64,000 nucleotides of DNA. Source: Escallonia rubra (taxonomy: Eukaryota > Streptophyta > Magnoliopsida > Escalloniales > Escalloniaceae). Shown here one piece after another: positions 1-11,715 of this stretch (positions within the stretch are counted from its first letter, which is position 1; every line of letters starts with the position of its first letter). The position numbers and the translations under genes are program-made. The stretch covers positions 62,001-126,000 of the forward strand of contig JAVXUO010001346.1 in NCBI GenBank assembly GCA_033065855.1, in the 5' to 3' direction. The notes beneath the pieces were generated by a model. That model saw nothing but the letters and a program-made list of their open reading frames with translations, searched no databases and was not told the origin of the DNA.

Positions 1-1590
1 AGCTAAATTTTTTTAAATTTAAAATTATCGCGGACAATATCCCGTATGAATTCGAAGAAGGATATTTATTCTTGGAAAACAGGACATCACATCGGGGAGG
101 GGAGAACAAAGAGTGTTCATATTTTATAGAATCCTGTCACATCAGACAGACTAACCCAGATAATAATCACAAAGCATGATTGACACCATTCGCCACATTA
201 TTACCCCCAAATAAACTTGTTTACTGGCTAATGAGGAGGCCTTGAGGGCCCTCCTCACACTTGGCTCCAAGCTTTTTTCTGAACTTTTTTCATGACTGCA
301 TCCTCTCTAAACCTCCCTTTGTCTCTTCAACTTTTGACTGCTACATGGTTCCCTGTCCATAGCATTAGTTTACATTATGAGGTTGGCATTCGAGGGGAGT
401 CATATATTTCCCCAACAAATTCCGTTCATAACTAAGATTGAAAAAGTGGGAAAAAGTACTGACACTAAACAAGTTTCTTAACTTTAGGTTTAGTGGGAGA
501 CCTAATCATTAAGTGATAAGAGTTCTATTCTACTAGGCTTATGCCTAATGGTACAAACATTTCGCCCTTTTAAGGAAAAGCTCTAGCTAATGTTAGTAAT
601 TAATGCAATTCTATCTTGGGTAAAGTTCTGAATAATGCAAAGGCAAAGTGTTGGTTTTCTTTCTCTTTTTCCCTTTTCATATCACTCACTATACTCTCTG
701 TATGCTCAACCCAATTCCACTAAGGTTGTAAAATTTGTGTTCCGTTGTCACTCCTTTGTCATTGTTGTCCCCCCACCCATTCCTTTCGTACCTCTTTCGA
801 TGACCATTTAGGTTTTCAAAGATGTCGCCCAAACGTGCAAGAAATCGTTCCTCCTTCGCGATTCAAAAAGATAATTGAAGCTATAATGACTTTGACATCA
901 AATGGATTGGTTAAAATCGTGTTAAGTAACTTAAGGTGAAAAGAAAATACGAATTTCGCAACGACGTACAAATAAATTTAGATTCTATTTCTGCACTGTT
1001 CCTCTTCTAATCCCTGAAAGTGTTCTATCGTATATCTTTTTCTGAGTGTAAATAGTCTCACCTTAAATTTGCGAAGTGATATTTGAATTTCACTTTTAGC
1101 ATTTGAAGATCAAAAAGCGTGGGTAAAGCGATTCTATATTAACACACTAGAAAGATCTTTACTAATGAAAATGAAGCTCAAAATTTGAACTCAAATTTCA
1201 AATTTTAAAATTATTTTTTTGTCAGTTCAAATACAAGCTTGAATCAAATGGGTCAAAGATCCCTGGTAACTTTTATCCTCCTCTGATAAGTTGGGTGAAT
1301 TGCATCTTCATTACGAAGATGGGCTACTTGCATCAGCATGACAATTTCAATACCAGTAAGTGCATCTTGTTTCCCACACAACTAGAACAACATCCATGGG
1401 TCCATCCCATGATGAATAAGAAGGAATCTATCTTGAGTACCCACACAGAGACCAACTTGACTTCGACACATTAATGCAATCGAAATACTGGATTTGCTTG
1501 CCTTTTCCATGATCTTCAAAATCTTGCTTGATGTGTCTTGTTTTCTTTGGCAGTACACAGATGTAAACTGCAAGCTTACCTCTTTATAGC
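1..1590. other. No recognisable gene
   Basis: AT-rich DNA with only short open frames on either strand. None shows a recognisable motif or sensible splice context. The 64-codon frame at 745-939 has no similarity I can name. I see no transposon ends or tandem repeats here. Confidence 0.5.
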
Positions 1591-1722
1591 TTATCCTTTG
1601 GCCTTCTTAATGTCACTTCTCTCTTTAGAATCTGTTCTGCTAGGGGCGTTCCGATAAGCATCAAAGGGCACAGCATTCCCCTTTAGCCCCGCAGAATCCC
1701 GGATTAACTTATAACGATGCCG
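1591..1722 (-). CDS. Possible terminal exon of an unrecognised gene
   Basis: Reading the minus strand from an AG acceptor at 1724-1723, an open stretch of 43 codons runs to TAA at 1593-1591. It has protein-like composition: a basic start (RHRYKLIRDSAGLKG), then NAVPFDAYRNAPSR, then a charged lysine-rich end (KERSDIKKAKG). In the same frame a stop lies just upstream, so this would have to be a spliced last exon. I could not find a convincing preceding exon at 1.8-4.2 kb. I do not recognise the protein. It may be the end of a real gene, a gene relic or chance. Confidence 0.25.
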   Translation of the reverse strand, partial: RHRYKLIRDSAGLKGNAVPFDAYRNAPSRTDSKERSDIKKAKG

Positions 1723-4257
1723 CTTTGTGATTTTTTATAGGAATGCAAAAGCAACACATCTCGCGATTATTTTCTCTAAATCCTTCCAGGGTCACAAATC
1801 TAACCTCCTTTCCGAAAGCACAATAGACCAAAGCACGTAACAATTTCGTTTCCAGAGTTTACAAGTGAAAACCAGGTCATGCATGAAATTATTTGCTAGT
1901 TATCACCACTGTAACACAATATTTGAGGGAAAAAAGAAACTGGTTGTGTTTGGATTCAACCAAGGGCGACCTTTAGATTTCTCGCTATCGTGGGGCCGCT
2001 CATCACGAGGTCTTGAATTCTAGATATAGCTATAGTACCTTGTCTCGTAAAAGCGCCACTAAAAGTCGTGTTACTTGCCTAGGTTGAATGCTTAAAGCAA
2101 CAGGCAGAGAAGGCCATCAGATTGATGGTCATGCAGACTTGAGACTGATCTACACCACCTCCACTGACGTTTCCACTATGAGCAGATGGTATCAAAAATC
2201 TTTAGCTCCGCTGCACCACTGTGCATCAACTATTGGAGAGAGACATGTGACGTGAAGTTTCAAAGAATCAACTATCATCGGTCTCCTCAATGGAACCTCC
2301 TACGCATTTATCAAAAATTCTATCATAGAAATGGAGACTAGGAATAATCAACTTATCTCTGTCTGCCATTCATCGACTTCCAAGCTCAAACTGAGCTCTC
2401 CTGCGCCGTTAATGACCAGCAGCTACAGCTGAGTGCTCAGTCCTCTCCATAACTTAGAAGAAAACATGGTTATGTATATGCGATTAAATGGATTTGGCTA
2501 ATCTCCGATAGACCTTTCGCCCGAATTCACCGAATACACAGCTTGATGATAAATATGGACCTTCAAATTCTCTTCTTGTCACTTGTCAATCGTCAAGCTG
2601 AGTATTGGAGAGGAGCCGGATCCGCATTAAACTCTCTGTTCTGTTGAATGGAAATCATATGAGACGGAGTTCCCAACTATACATAATAAATATCATGATT
2701 TTTCATGTTTTCCTTCCTTAAGTGAAGGCAAGGACAATATCTCCGCAACCCAAAAAGTCAAGGGACAAACCATTACTTTGTATCCGATGCTTGATTACAG
2801 TGTTTCTACTTTTCTCATCAAAGTTTTGGAAGGAAGTGTAGGTGTCATTCTTACAAGTTATATCCATCCCTAAACACACTATGCAGATATGTATAATGCT
2901 TGCAACCTGTTATAAATAAAGGGTTAGAAAGTGCCATCTACTTTAACTTTAACCACCAGCTATGTTTACCCTTAGCTTTCATAATTGAACAATAATTACA
3001 TAAGAATGTAAAGAGAATTCTTGGAAACAGAGAACATGGAAATCCTTCTTTCGATCAAATTGGAAAACACATACCCCAATTTTGTTTCTGATAAGTGATT
3101 ATCGCCAACAATTACGTTATTACGTCAAAGTTCAATCAACAGGAAGACGGACGTAGATACATCATAAATCTAAACAAGGCTATTTGTTTCTGACATGAGG
3201 GAAAACGTAGCCAGAAGAAGAGAAAATAGGGATGCCATTGTATTCAATATTGTTACCAAAGAATTTAAAGAAGGATGGAGTATTGTAATGCAGTGACTTC
3301 CACCCTTCGGACCAATGATTTCCCGTCTTAAGATTGAAATAACTAAGAACATGCCTTTTCCCATAGTAAAAGGGGGATGAAGGACTGTTATCTTAACATT
3401 ATAAAAACTATAATAAATAGCATATTTTCGAATTTTGAAAACGAAAAAGTTCAGATGGCATCAGTTGAAAAATCAGATTGCTAGGGAGAATTGTCTTAAA
3501 CTAGCAAGTTATATGCAGTCCAGCTCTCATAGCTAGGGAGAATGGTTTCCTTTGTCTAAGTGAAGGAAGTAATTCTAGCCTATGATCACATTCCTGGTAA
3601 CTGCAAGGAAAGTAGCATTTATGTCCACTCGTTGACACAATGTTGAAAAACTTGGTATTTAGATGTAAGATGTCACAAATGTTTCCGCAATTTAAACAAC
3701 TTAACAGAATTTTCATCAAGTTGATTGGGAAGGATAAATAGTGAGATCTTTGATATGCAAGGAGACTTGTTTTCGCTGTATAAGGCGAAAAAAAAAGAAG
3801 CTTTTAAGAGTAGTAGAATCTCTAGAGGACTGAACTCCTCATTCTCTTTTTTTCTAGCCTACAAATAAATTCCTGGTAAATGCAAGCAAAAATCACTTAT
3901 GTCCTTTAGCCAACACAAACTTACAGAACTTGGTATTTCTATGCAAGACGCCACTATAATTTCTCCAACTCAAGCACTGGATAACAGTATTGTGCATCAA
4001 TTTCATCAGAAAGCATAAATATAATGATGTAAAAATTGCTGTTTTATGTATGGTTGAAGCTTCAACAATTCAACAAGGAATAAAAAAACATAAAATGGAT
4101 GTACTGATATCTATGTACAAGAAGGGAGCATCTATGAACTCCCCCGTCCCCAACATTGAACAACTTATACAACAAAAGCAAGCTACAGATGGGTTGAATG
4201 AAGAGTAAGAAATTTGCCAGCAGCAGAGCTAGGGAACACCAGATGCAGAAAATGATG
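1723..4257. other. Intergenic DNA, no recognisable gene
   Basis: Short open frames only (up to about 70 codons), AT-rich, without recognised motifs. The part just below 4257 is expected to include the 3' untranslated region of the SYP31-type gene. Confidence 0.45.
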
Positions 4258-7200
4258 CTAGGCAAGAAAGAAAATGAAAACAATCAGAAAAAATATCAAT
4301 ATAGCAAATATCTTGATTAAGAGCGACCTGTTCGATGAAATCTGGTTTAAATGTCTCAACAGAGCGCTACGTGCACCTTCTACATTTGCCAGTGACTCCT
4401 CCATATTATCATCAATCCTGATCATATTAAAAGTGCAATTCATTGCCAAAAATTGAAAAAAAAAATCCATTCAGTTAAACGAAAAACTGTAGTCATTAGC
4501 TTTCAGCAGAAGCACCATCTTCAGTCGCAAAGGTCTACAGGATAAAAAATTTCTTATAAATGATGACAATTAAAGATCACAATATTCTCAAAAAGTTTAG
4601 CAAACCTGATAGCCAATTCCCCTTGCTGTGCAACCATTGTTGCCAAATGTGTAAAGATGCCGCCAAGTTCTGAGATTGTCGATTCCACATTCTGAAGAGC
4701 AAATGCACGACTCTGGGAATAACTTTCTTGCCGTGGAACCACCTGCTGCAACATTGACACTTCCATGTGATGGGATGGAGAGTTATCCGGTGCTAACCGT
4801 CGCCTGAATTGACAATTTAATCCAATGTTAATGAGCATGGTAATATAAAGCGACCATGCACAGTTAAAAACCACAACAATAACAGGATGACATCAATACA
4901 GTCCTCTGCAGCACGATTGATATAACAGAAAATGGTATCATGGTAGGTCCATGAATGCACATGAGCATGATGGCAGATCACCTATGCTTTCCTATAGAAA
5001 GTATCTATCTCAAGATGATATGGGATGTATTACATGGTGCTAATATAAATTCACAGGTTTCACCTTCTTCCTTTTAAGTCACGATAATTGACCTCTTATA
5101 CTTTTTCTTTCGCTCTATATTCATTGATTCCAACCTCTGAAATGCTTATAAAAAAAATTTGATTATCATAATATACATGCATACAAGATGCGCCCATATT
5201 TTAAAGCACACCCCTTGCCACCCCCTAGGTGCCGTGCCGCTAATGGACAAATGTGACAAGATTTATGTACTGAAGGGAAGATAAACAATTGTTGTTTCAC
5301 ATCTCAAAGAGGAATCCCCCAACTACCAAGTAAAATAAGAGTGCATACTAACAGCGAAAATTTAAGGTTCATAGGCACATATAATGTGGTAATATGCAAT
5401 TATGAAGGCATTCCTGGACTCAAAAAGAAGAACATTGTCTGGTAACTGTTGATTTGGAGAACAAGGATCCATTACATACTGAACAAGGTTTGGTTAAATT
5501 GTCACAGTAGTTGCAGTTGTAGGTGACGCATACATCAAGATGTTCTTACCACCTTTCAATGTTCATATGGTTACATATTCTGGGTTATAAACATCCAGCA
5601 GTATGCAATTTTTGTTTTTCTGTACTAGAAATAAGAGCAATGGATAGAGTGTACAGACGAGCACAAAGAACTACACTTCTGCTCCCAAGTTATAGACAAC
5701 TAAGAATTCCACAAAAGAAGCAACCTACCCGGGAAGTACTAATTGGTTAATGACTGCAGTTAATGGCCGTCTAAGGATCACTGTCAATGTTATATTTATG
5801 TTAAAAATATGTCCTTTCTCACAAATACGCGTTTCTGCATATAGGAATTTAGCTGTCTTCACATATTGATTGAATATCAGGCCAAAACCCAGTGTACGTA
5901 TACTCAGAAGAAGAGCTTTATTTGGTGTGGTCAACAAGAAAATTAACAGATAACTCAATTAGCATGCAAATGATATAAGAGCATACCTCAGTTGGTTGCT
6001 TTGAACTCCACTCCCTGATGATCTGATAAGAGAAAGAATGAGGTAGAAACAAATTAGACAAGAACAAATAAAATGAAATTAACTCTTGTAAAGGACATCA
6101 GAGTTTTGCAGAGAACAAACTTTCTTTTTGGTTAAGTAAGATTATATTGACAATATCGCTGGAGGGGGTGAACCCAAGTACCGCAACGGTACACGGAAAA
6201 TCAAACACCTACACCCCAAAAAGCTATTTAAAATGCTATCCAAAAACCCAGAAAAAGCATCATCTGAATCAATATTGTACTACGCTCAAAAAGCTAAAGT
6301 AGAAAAAAAATGAGAATAAATATACCACTTTGCTATAAGAATAAGCAAGTATTGATAGTGTATAATGAGTTGAGAATGTAGTGCATAGAAAGTAAACAAA
6401 ACAAATAGATGGTAAACTGACAAGACAAGAAGTATCCCAATCATTAAATGCAACTGATCACAAAATTTCCCCTCAACTCAGTCTAGTGCTAGAATCTTTA
6501 AGCTAGAAAATTAAACTACAGCAGCAGAAAGGCATGCAATACGATATTTCAACTTTTTAGTTTTCTAGCTCTGGCCCGAATATTATGAAGAACAGACATA
6601 GATAAACAGAGGGTGTACGTATAAAACAAAAGGCAAAACTGCAATTAATCTACTTTCCAGCTTGATTATGGACAATAAAAGGTTGCCAGTAAACGCTCTA
6701 GTGCTCTGAATGAACTTGCTAGCACAAAAGGGACAAATGCAACAGTCAAGAAAAATACCATCTAACTAACACTGCATTCAAAAAAGGACAAACCCCATGT
6801 CCATATAACATCTTAAGTAACACCGCATACAAAATATACTTTTATTACTTATGCTCAATCTAGTATCTCATAAACATAAATACTTAACAAAACTCACTCT
6901 GACGGTTGCAAACTTTCTGATGAATTAGATGAGCTTGACCAAGGGGGTGGCTCGGTCACAGTCTTTACGTGCTGTCTTAAAGGGTTCTCTCTTGACATAT
7001 TTGTGGAAAATATTTGTTTCCTTTGCTCATGTGCCTTGATATTCTGCAAAAGGGAAAGACAATAAAAAAGCTTAGTGCTGACCGTGATAATATTGACGAC
7101 GAAACAATGATGATAGAGAAGTAAAAACACGCCAAAGCGTAAAGATCTCTAGAGAGGATACTAACCTCTGTTCTCGTATTTAATACATCGTGGAACTCTT

Positions 7201-10200
7201 TTGCTGTCCCCATAAGTTTTCTGTTTAGATCATCAAAAACGGCAGTAGAATGAACAACTCTATCTTCAGAATGAATTCCATCAGCAATCTCCAAGTTTTT
7301 CAGGGTTTGCAAGTCAGAAACAGCTAAATTTAGCGTGGAGATGTCATTGTTTATTAAGGCAGTCAACTCTTGAATCTCCTTCAAAGGATCATCAAAAATT
7401 GATGACCTTTTGGCAACTGCAATTCCATTGAATGTAAACCTGATGTTAGCAAATCAAGCGCCAACTGCAGTAATCTGAAGTTGAATCATATCCCACTAAA
7501 CCAAAATGGCTTCATAACTTATAAGTTCCAAGATGCCTTTTAAGATGTTGGACTCGATAGATAGAGCAGTAAATGATCATTTTCTAGCTTCCGTAATCCA
7601 TCAAGAATTTACATTTCACAAATTCAAGTGGACAACGACATTGTCTTCCATTTATGTCTATATTGCAAGATCAATTGAAAGCTATCGCAAAATTACTATC
7701 TTCTTGAATACCAGGAACATGTCATGTTAGGTGACTTACGTCCCAATCTTGCCTAGGAAAGATTAAAAGAAAATGAAGCACTACTGAAAACGTGAACTGA
7801 ACATGCCAATACCCCTCAGGAGTTTAAATGGAGATGATAATGAGGTCCAATGATTCAATCTGCATTTTAAAGGACGGCAGCTATTTGGAATCTGCATTTT
7901 AAAGGACGGCAGCTATTTGGAATCCTAGGCTACAATGCAAGTTTGTGGTTTCAAGTCTTCTTATAAAAGAATATTGGACAGCAAGCAAGTCCTATCCTTA
8001 TATCAGGAACTGTATGGGGATGTGAAACAAGCTAGGTAGCACGGACACGGACACCGTATCCGACACCGACACCGACTGGGACACCGGACACCGCAATTTT
8101 CAAAAAATCAGATTTTGGACACCGCAGGACACATCTCAATTGGAGCAACTAAATTTCGTTCAAAATGGATGAGAAAGAAAGTAAGTAACATGAAATAGTC
8201 TCAACAATAACAAGAAAAAAGGTCGGCAACAAGAAAGTAGTTGAATGTCTCAACAGTATCAAGATTAGAGTCCCAATAATAACAAGAGAGAAGGAAAAAA
8301 GACATGGGACCAAAGACATGATGGAGAGGTTTTATATAGTCAGATAGTCTGTAAATGAGGTCGGAGATGTTGACCTATCTTATTCTAGACTGGCAAGCTT
8401 GGATGCTTTGGGCAACAAAAAGAAGGAAAAGACAAAGTGATGAGAGAGAAAGAAGAAGGTACCTTTTGTTGGGTCAATCTGATTAGGGTTTGGCCTAAAA
8501 GTTCATTTCTAAAAAACCCCATATTTATTCCTCAAATAAATTTGAAATATAGTATTTTGGCCCCATACAAGTGGACACTTCTTCACAAAGTGTCCGACAC
8601 TTCTTCAAGAGGTGTCCGACACGGTGTCCGGTAATTAAAAAATAAATAAATAAATTCGGACACCGCTGAGAGGTGTCGGACACGTGTCCAGAGGTGTCGG
8701 TAAGTGTCGGACACCATACCTCGTCCTATAAGAGGTGTCGGTGCTTCCTAGGATACAACTCTTATTGTTAAAAAAGTCCCCCTGCATATTCCTTTACATA
8801 AGGGACAGCGTAGGTTGCACCACTATAGAGGCTACAAAATTCTCCTCGGACAAAAATAAGTGAAGTTTAGAAAAGCCGAGCATAAAGCTATGCTGCCGGA
8901 TGAGCCTCCTGCTTTTCTCCATTTCTTACAATAAGAGAAGCCAAAATCCATTTCTTCGTCTTATTTTTGGATATCAATCAGCTCTCACTATACCTTTTGC
9001 GAATGAGACACCAATTACCATATGTTTGGCATCTCTATAAATTATCAGTTCATCACCTGTCAACAACCCCCTCGCAGTCTCCCAAGTGGAAGCCGCACAA
9101 AACAGCTCAACTCTCTATGAGAAAATTGCATATGAGGACAACACTAAGCACTCCCTTGCATTTCCCTTCTTAGATTTACATAATACATATCTTGGTTTCC
9201 AAACAACTTACATTCTTCGTCTGAGTGCCCTGCCACATAGACATAGTTCAAGGCATAACTTGATAATCATAAGTAACTAATCCACCCACTTCTAGCTTGA
9301 ACTCTTGCTTCCATTTCAAGGTCCATACAGTGGCTTTACCACCTCAGCGTTGGTCTTTTTAAAAGCTAGTTATGCAATTATCATCAGAAAAACATTGGAA
9401 CATGTGGATCTTTAAGCTTTGCCAGCCTTAAGTTTAAGATCTTTTGCATTGAGCTAATAATGTGCCCATCTTATATGTAACTCCTGGATCAAGTAGATTA
9501 ATGTGTTTGAAGTTTAATAGATCTAACTGCCAGAAAATACTTAGATTCTAATAGATGCCAGGCCTTTACAACAGCCAATTGCAAGCAGCTGCAAACAATA
9601 AGTTAGAGCAAGTCAAGTTGCATTTGTTCCAAGATTTAACAACCAGGAAGCTATCACATTCGACTAAGTCAAGTCGAGCTTCAAGGAAACATGATTCAAC
9701 TAGTTTTCTAAACTCCTCCGTTTCATAACATTTGTCCCCTCTGACTATTTGTGAATTCCTACAATATCATTGGAGCTTCTAAAAGTTAAATTAAACTTCA
9801 ATGGTAACCACAAATCAGATAACATTGTTGTAAACGTCAAACTGCGGAAAAAACTAACGAGTAGAATCAATCTGTAGATGTTCTAATTCTACTCTACAAG
9901 TATTGTTGGAAAAGTCAAACTAGGGCGGAAACAACGAGTAGAATCAATCTATATATATTCTAATTCTACTCTAGGTATTTGCAAGAATTCGAAAGGGAAC
10001 ACAGGGAGTAACATTCTAAGCCGAGATTATTTCACGTAATCCGTCATACCATAATTCTTATCCCCTTCGAATTTCTAAAATTTCTCAGGTTAGAACTTAG
10101 AAATCTATACCGAAATGAACCCTAGATGAAATATGCGCTGTTTGAAAAAAAACAATCAAGTAAAATCAATGTTTACGTGTTCAAACTCCATTTCTAGGAG

Positions 10201-10485
10201 CTCGCAAAGCTCAAAAAATACGAAATTCAGGGGTACACAGAGAATGTAAGAAGCGAGAGGCGTACGATTGGCGAGTCGCGCAATTTTGAGAGAGGTCTCG
10301 TGGATGCCCAGTCCGATACGTGAAGCTCTTTTGTTGAATTCCGATCGGTAAGAAGTTGCCGCTTGATCGCTTTGTGGTCCATTTGAAGCTGCCGTGGCTC
10401 CTCCGGTTTTCTTTAGTGTTTCTGACAGGGATCTGAATTCCGACGTCCGATCCCGGCAGCTGGATGCGCCGGAGGACGACACCAT
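4258..10485 (-). CDS. SYP31: Syntaxin SYP31 (Sed5/syntaxin-5 type Qa-SNARE)
   Basis: Golgi t-SNARE for ER-Golgi and intra-Golgi fusion. Six exons join in phase: 10485-10266, 7416-7166, 7043-6898, 6022-5987, 4803-4606 and 4417-4258, giving 336 residues, the length I recall for Arabidopsis SYP31. The N-terminal RDRTSEF (residues 11-17) matches the Sed5/syntaxin-5 peptide that binds the SM protein SLY1. Then come the conserved EFNKRASRIGLGIHETS block, the IQELTALI helix, a PPPWSSSS linker, and a SNARE helix spanning the last two exons with the central glutamine in AQQGELAIRIDDN. The C-terminal anchor (about 316-336) is strongly hydrophobic. The first ATG of the exon 1 frame fits the family. Intron 1 is 2.85 kb and carries a transposon-like element and tandem duplications. 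The gene is divergent from P0. The family assignment is firm; SYP31 versus SYP32 rests on recalled similarity. Confidence 0.93.
7859..7922. repeat. Perfect 32-bp tandem duplication in SYP31 intron 1
   Basis: Two identical 32-bp units (7859-7890 and 7891-7922) lie head to tail, each starting TCTGCATTTTAAAGGACGGC. They lie in the large first intron and look like a recent duplication without coding effect. Confidence 0.9.
8032..8751. mobile_element. 720-bp terminal-inverted-repeat element with GTGTCGGACAC-type ends
   Basis: The left end reads CTAGGTAGCACGGACAC and the right end, on the other strand, CTAGGAAGCACCGACAC (15 of 17 identical). Inside each end the motif GACACCG/GGTGTCGG is iterated in opposite orientations, so the ends could fold back. 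Flanks GAAACAAG and GATACAAC match at 6 of 8 positions and may be an eroded target-site duplication. No transposase frame is present, so this looks non-autonomous. I cannot place it in a superfamily with confidence. It sits in SYP31 intron 1. Confidence 0.65.
9824..9977. repeat. Diverged tandem duplication of about 77 bp in SYP31 intron 1
   Basis: The two units share GTCAAACT, GCGGAAA, ACGAGTAGAATCAATCT and TTCTAATTCTACTCTA in the same order. Each also contains a short palindrome (AGTAGAAT...ATTCTACT). Several substitutions and small indels separate the copies, so this duplication is older than the one at 7859. Confidence 0.75.
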
Positions 10486-11336
10486 TGACGAAAAACAAAG
10501 AGAACGAAAATTCCCGGGTGGTGGGTCGGAGCCAAGACAACCACCGAGGGTGGTGCTGGCCTTTGGTGATGGTCAGTTAACCAATAAGATCCTCCCACAT
10601 CAGCGTTATAACGAGGCTGTGCATTGTGCTTCCGTTTGCCACCGGACTTGTGCCCGACTAGGCCCCAGGGATCGAACGTTGATAAATACGTGATTACATA
10701 CCATATTTGTGTTCCGACTAGAGTTCAGCGATATACAAAAATACGTGTCAGTAAAAGATCGTAACGGATGTAAATGTTGCATTTTCATCGAATGGTGATG
10801 ACATACATCGATAAATTAACGACAGACCGAACTTTGTCAAAATATTTCATCGGTGCAATAATTTGAAAAAATATATATACTGGTCAAATATTTTTAATAC
10901 TTCAAACAACATTTAACTTTCTATAATTTTATTATGTTTTATCTAATTCACTTATGCCTTCCGTAGGGAGGCTCACCTTCATACGCTGGCATGTAGCCGC
11001 ACGGGAAGGGCTTCGAGTCCCTCCTTGTCAAATGGGAAAAGATAAGGATAACAACAGACCAGAAATTCAGTTGTGAGTTTCCTATGAGCAATCCAGATCC
11101 AACTCCGTTGGCTGAGCTTGGAATGTCTGAATTGACTCGAATGAAAAAAATAGCTCCATGAGCAAAAAAGAATTGAACTTAAAATCTTTTTTGGAGATAT
11201 ACATTTTCCTAGAGAGACGGATAAAATATCCCGGCATAACGGCTAAAGACATGGCTGCATGGGCAAGGCTAATCACAAAGTCCAGTTACATGTCCAGCTA
11301 AGTCTGGAGAGCCCAATCCCCAACTCTTCCCAATTC

Positions 11337-11498
11337 GGCCCATCAGTATCCACAACCCTTAAACACTCCTGACCATTCGATTCAAACAAGAGAACGAATC
11401 ACACCCGTCCGATCTAGGTCTGCATCTTCCTACCCTTATAAAAGCAAAGAAAGCCACATTTCCACTCCTTCACGGCTAGCGCAAGTGATTTAGGGTTT
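11337..11498 (+). promoter_or_regulatory. P0 promoter: site II, TATA-like and telo-box motifs
   Basis: Upstream of P0 there is GGCCCA (11337-11342), the core of plant site II elements, then a TATA-like TTATAAAAG (11436-11444) and TAGGGTTT (11491-11498), a telo-box. This combination is well known in plant ribosomal-protein promoters. The motifs are plainly visible; their activity here is inferred. Confidence 0.6.
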
Positions 11499-11715
11499 TA
11501 GCTCCCCAAACACCGCCACCTAAAATCAGAATAGAAGAGGTTAAAGCGACGGCGACGCCGCTGTCCGCCTTGGCAAAGCCCTAGCTTGTGTCTTGGCCCT
11601 CGGTTTTGTACCAGCATATCTCTTCCATTCCCTTTTTAGGCTTATTTTTCCTTTTACAAATACACTTTAGGTGTAATATACACACACAGTTGTATCAAAA
11701 TCAAAACCGGATCAA

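Noticed and set aside
10970..11045. tRNA-like stretch with GGGCTTCGAGTCCC
   Set aside because: A B-box-like motif is present, but no cloverleaf or proper A box could be drawn and there is no flanking duplication, so I did not call a tRNA or SINE.
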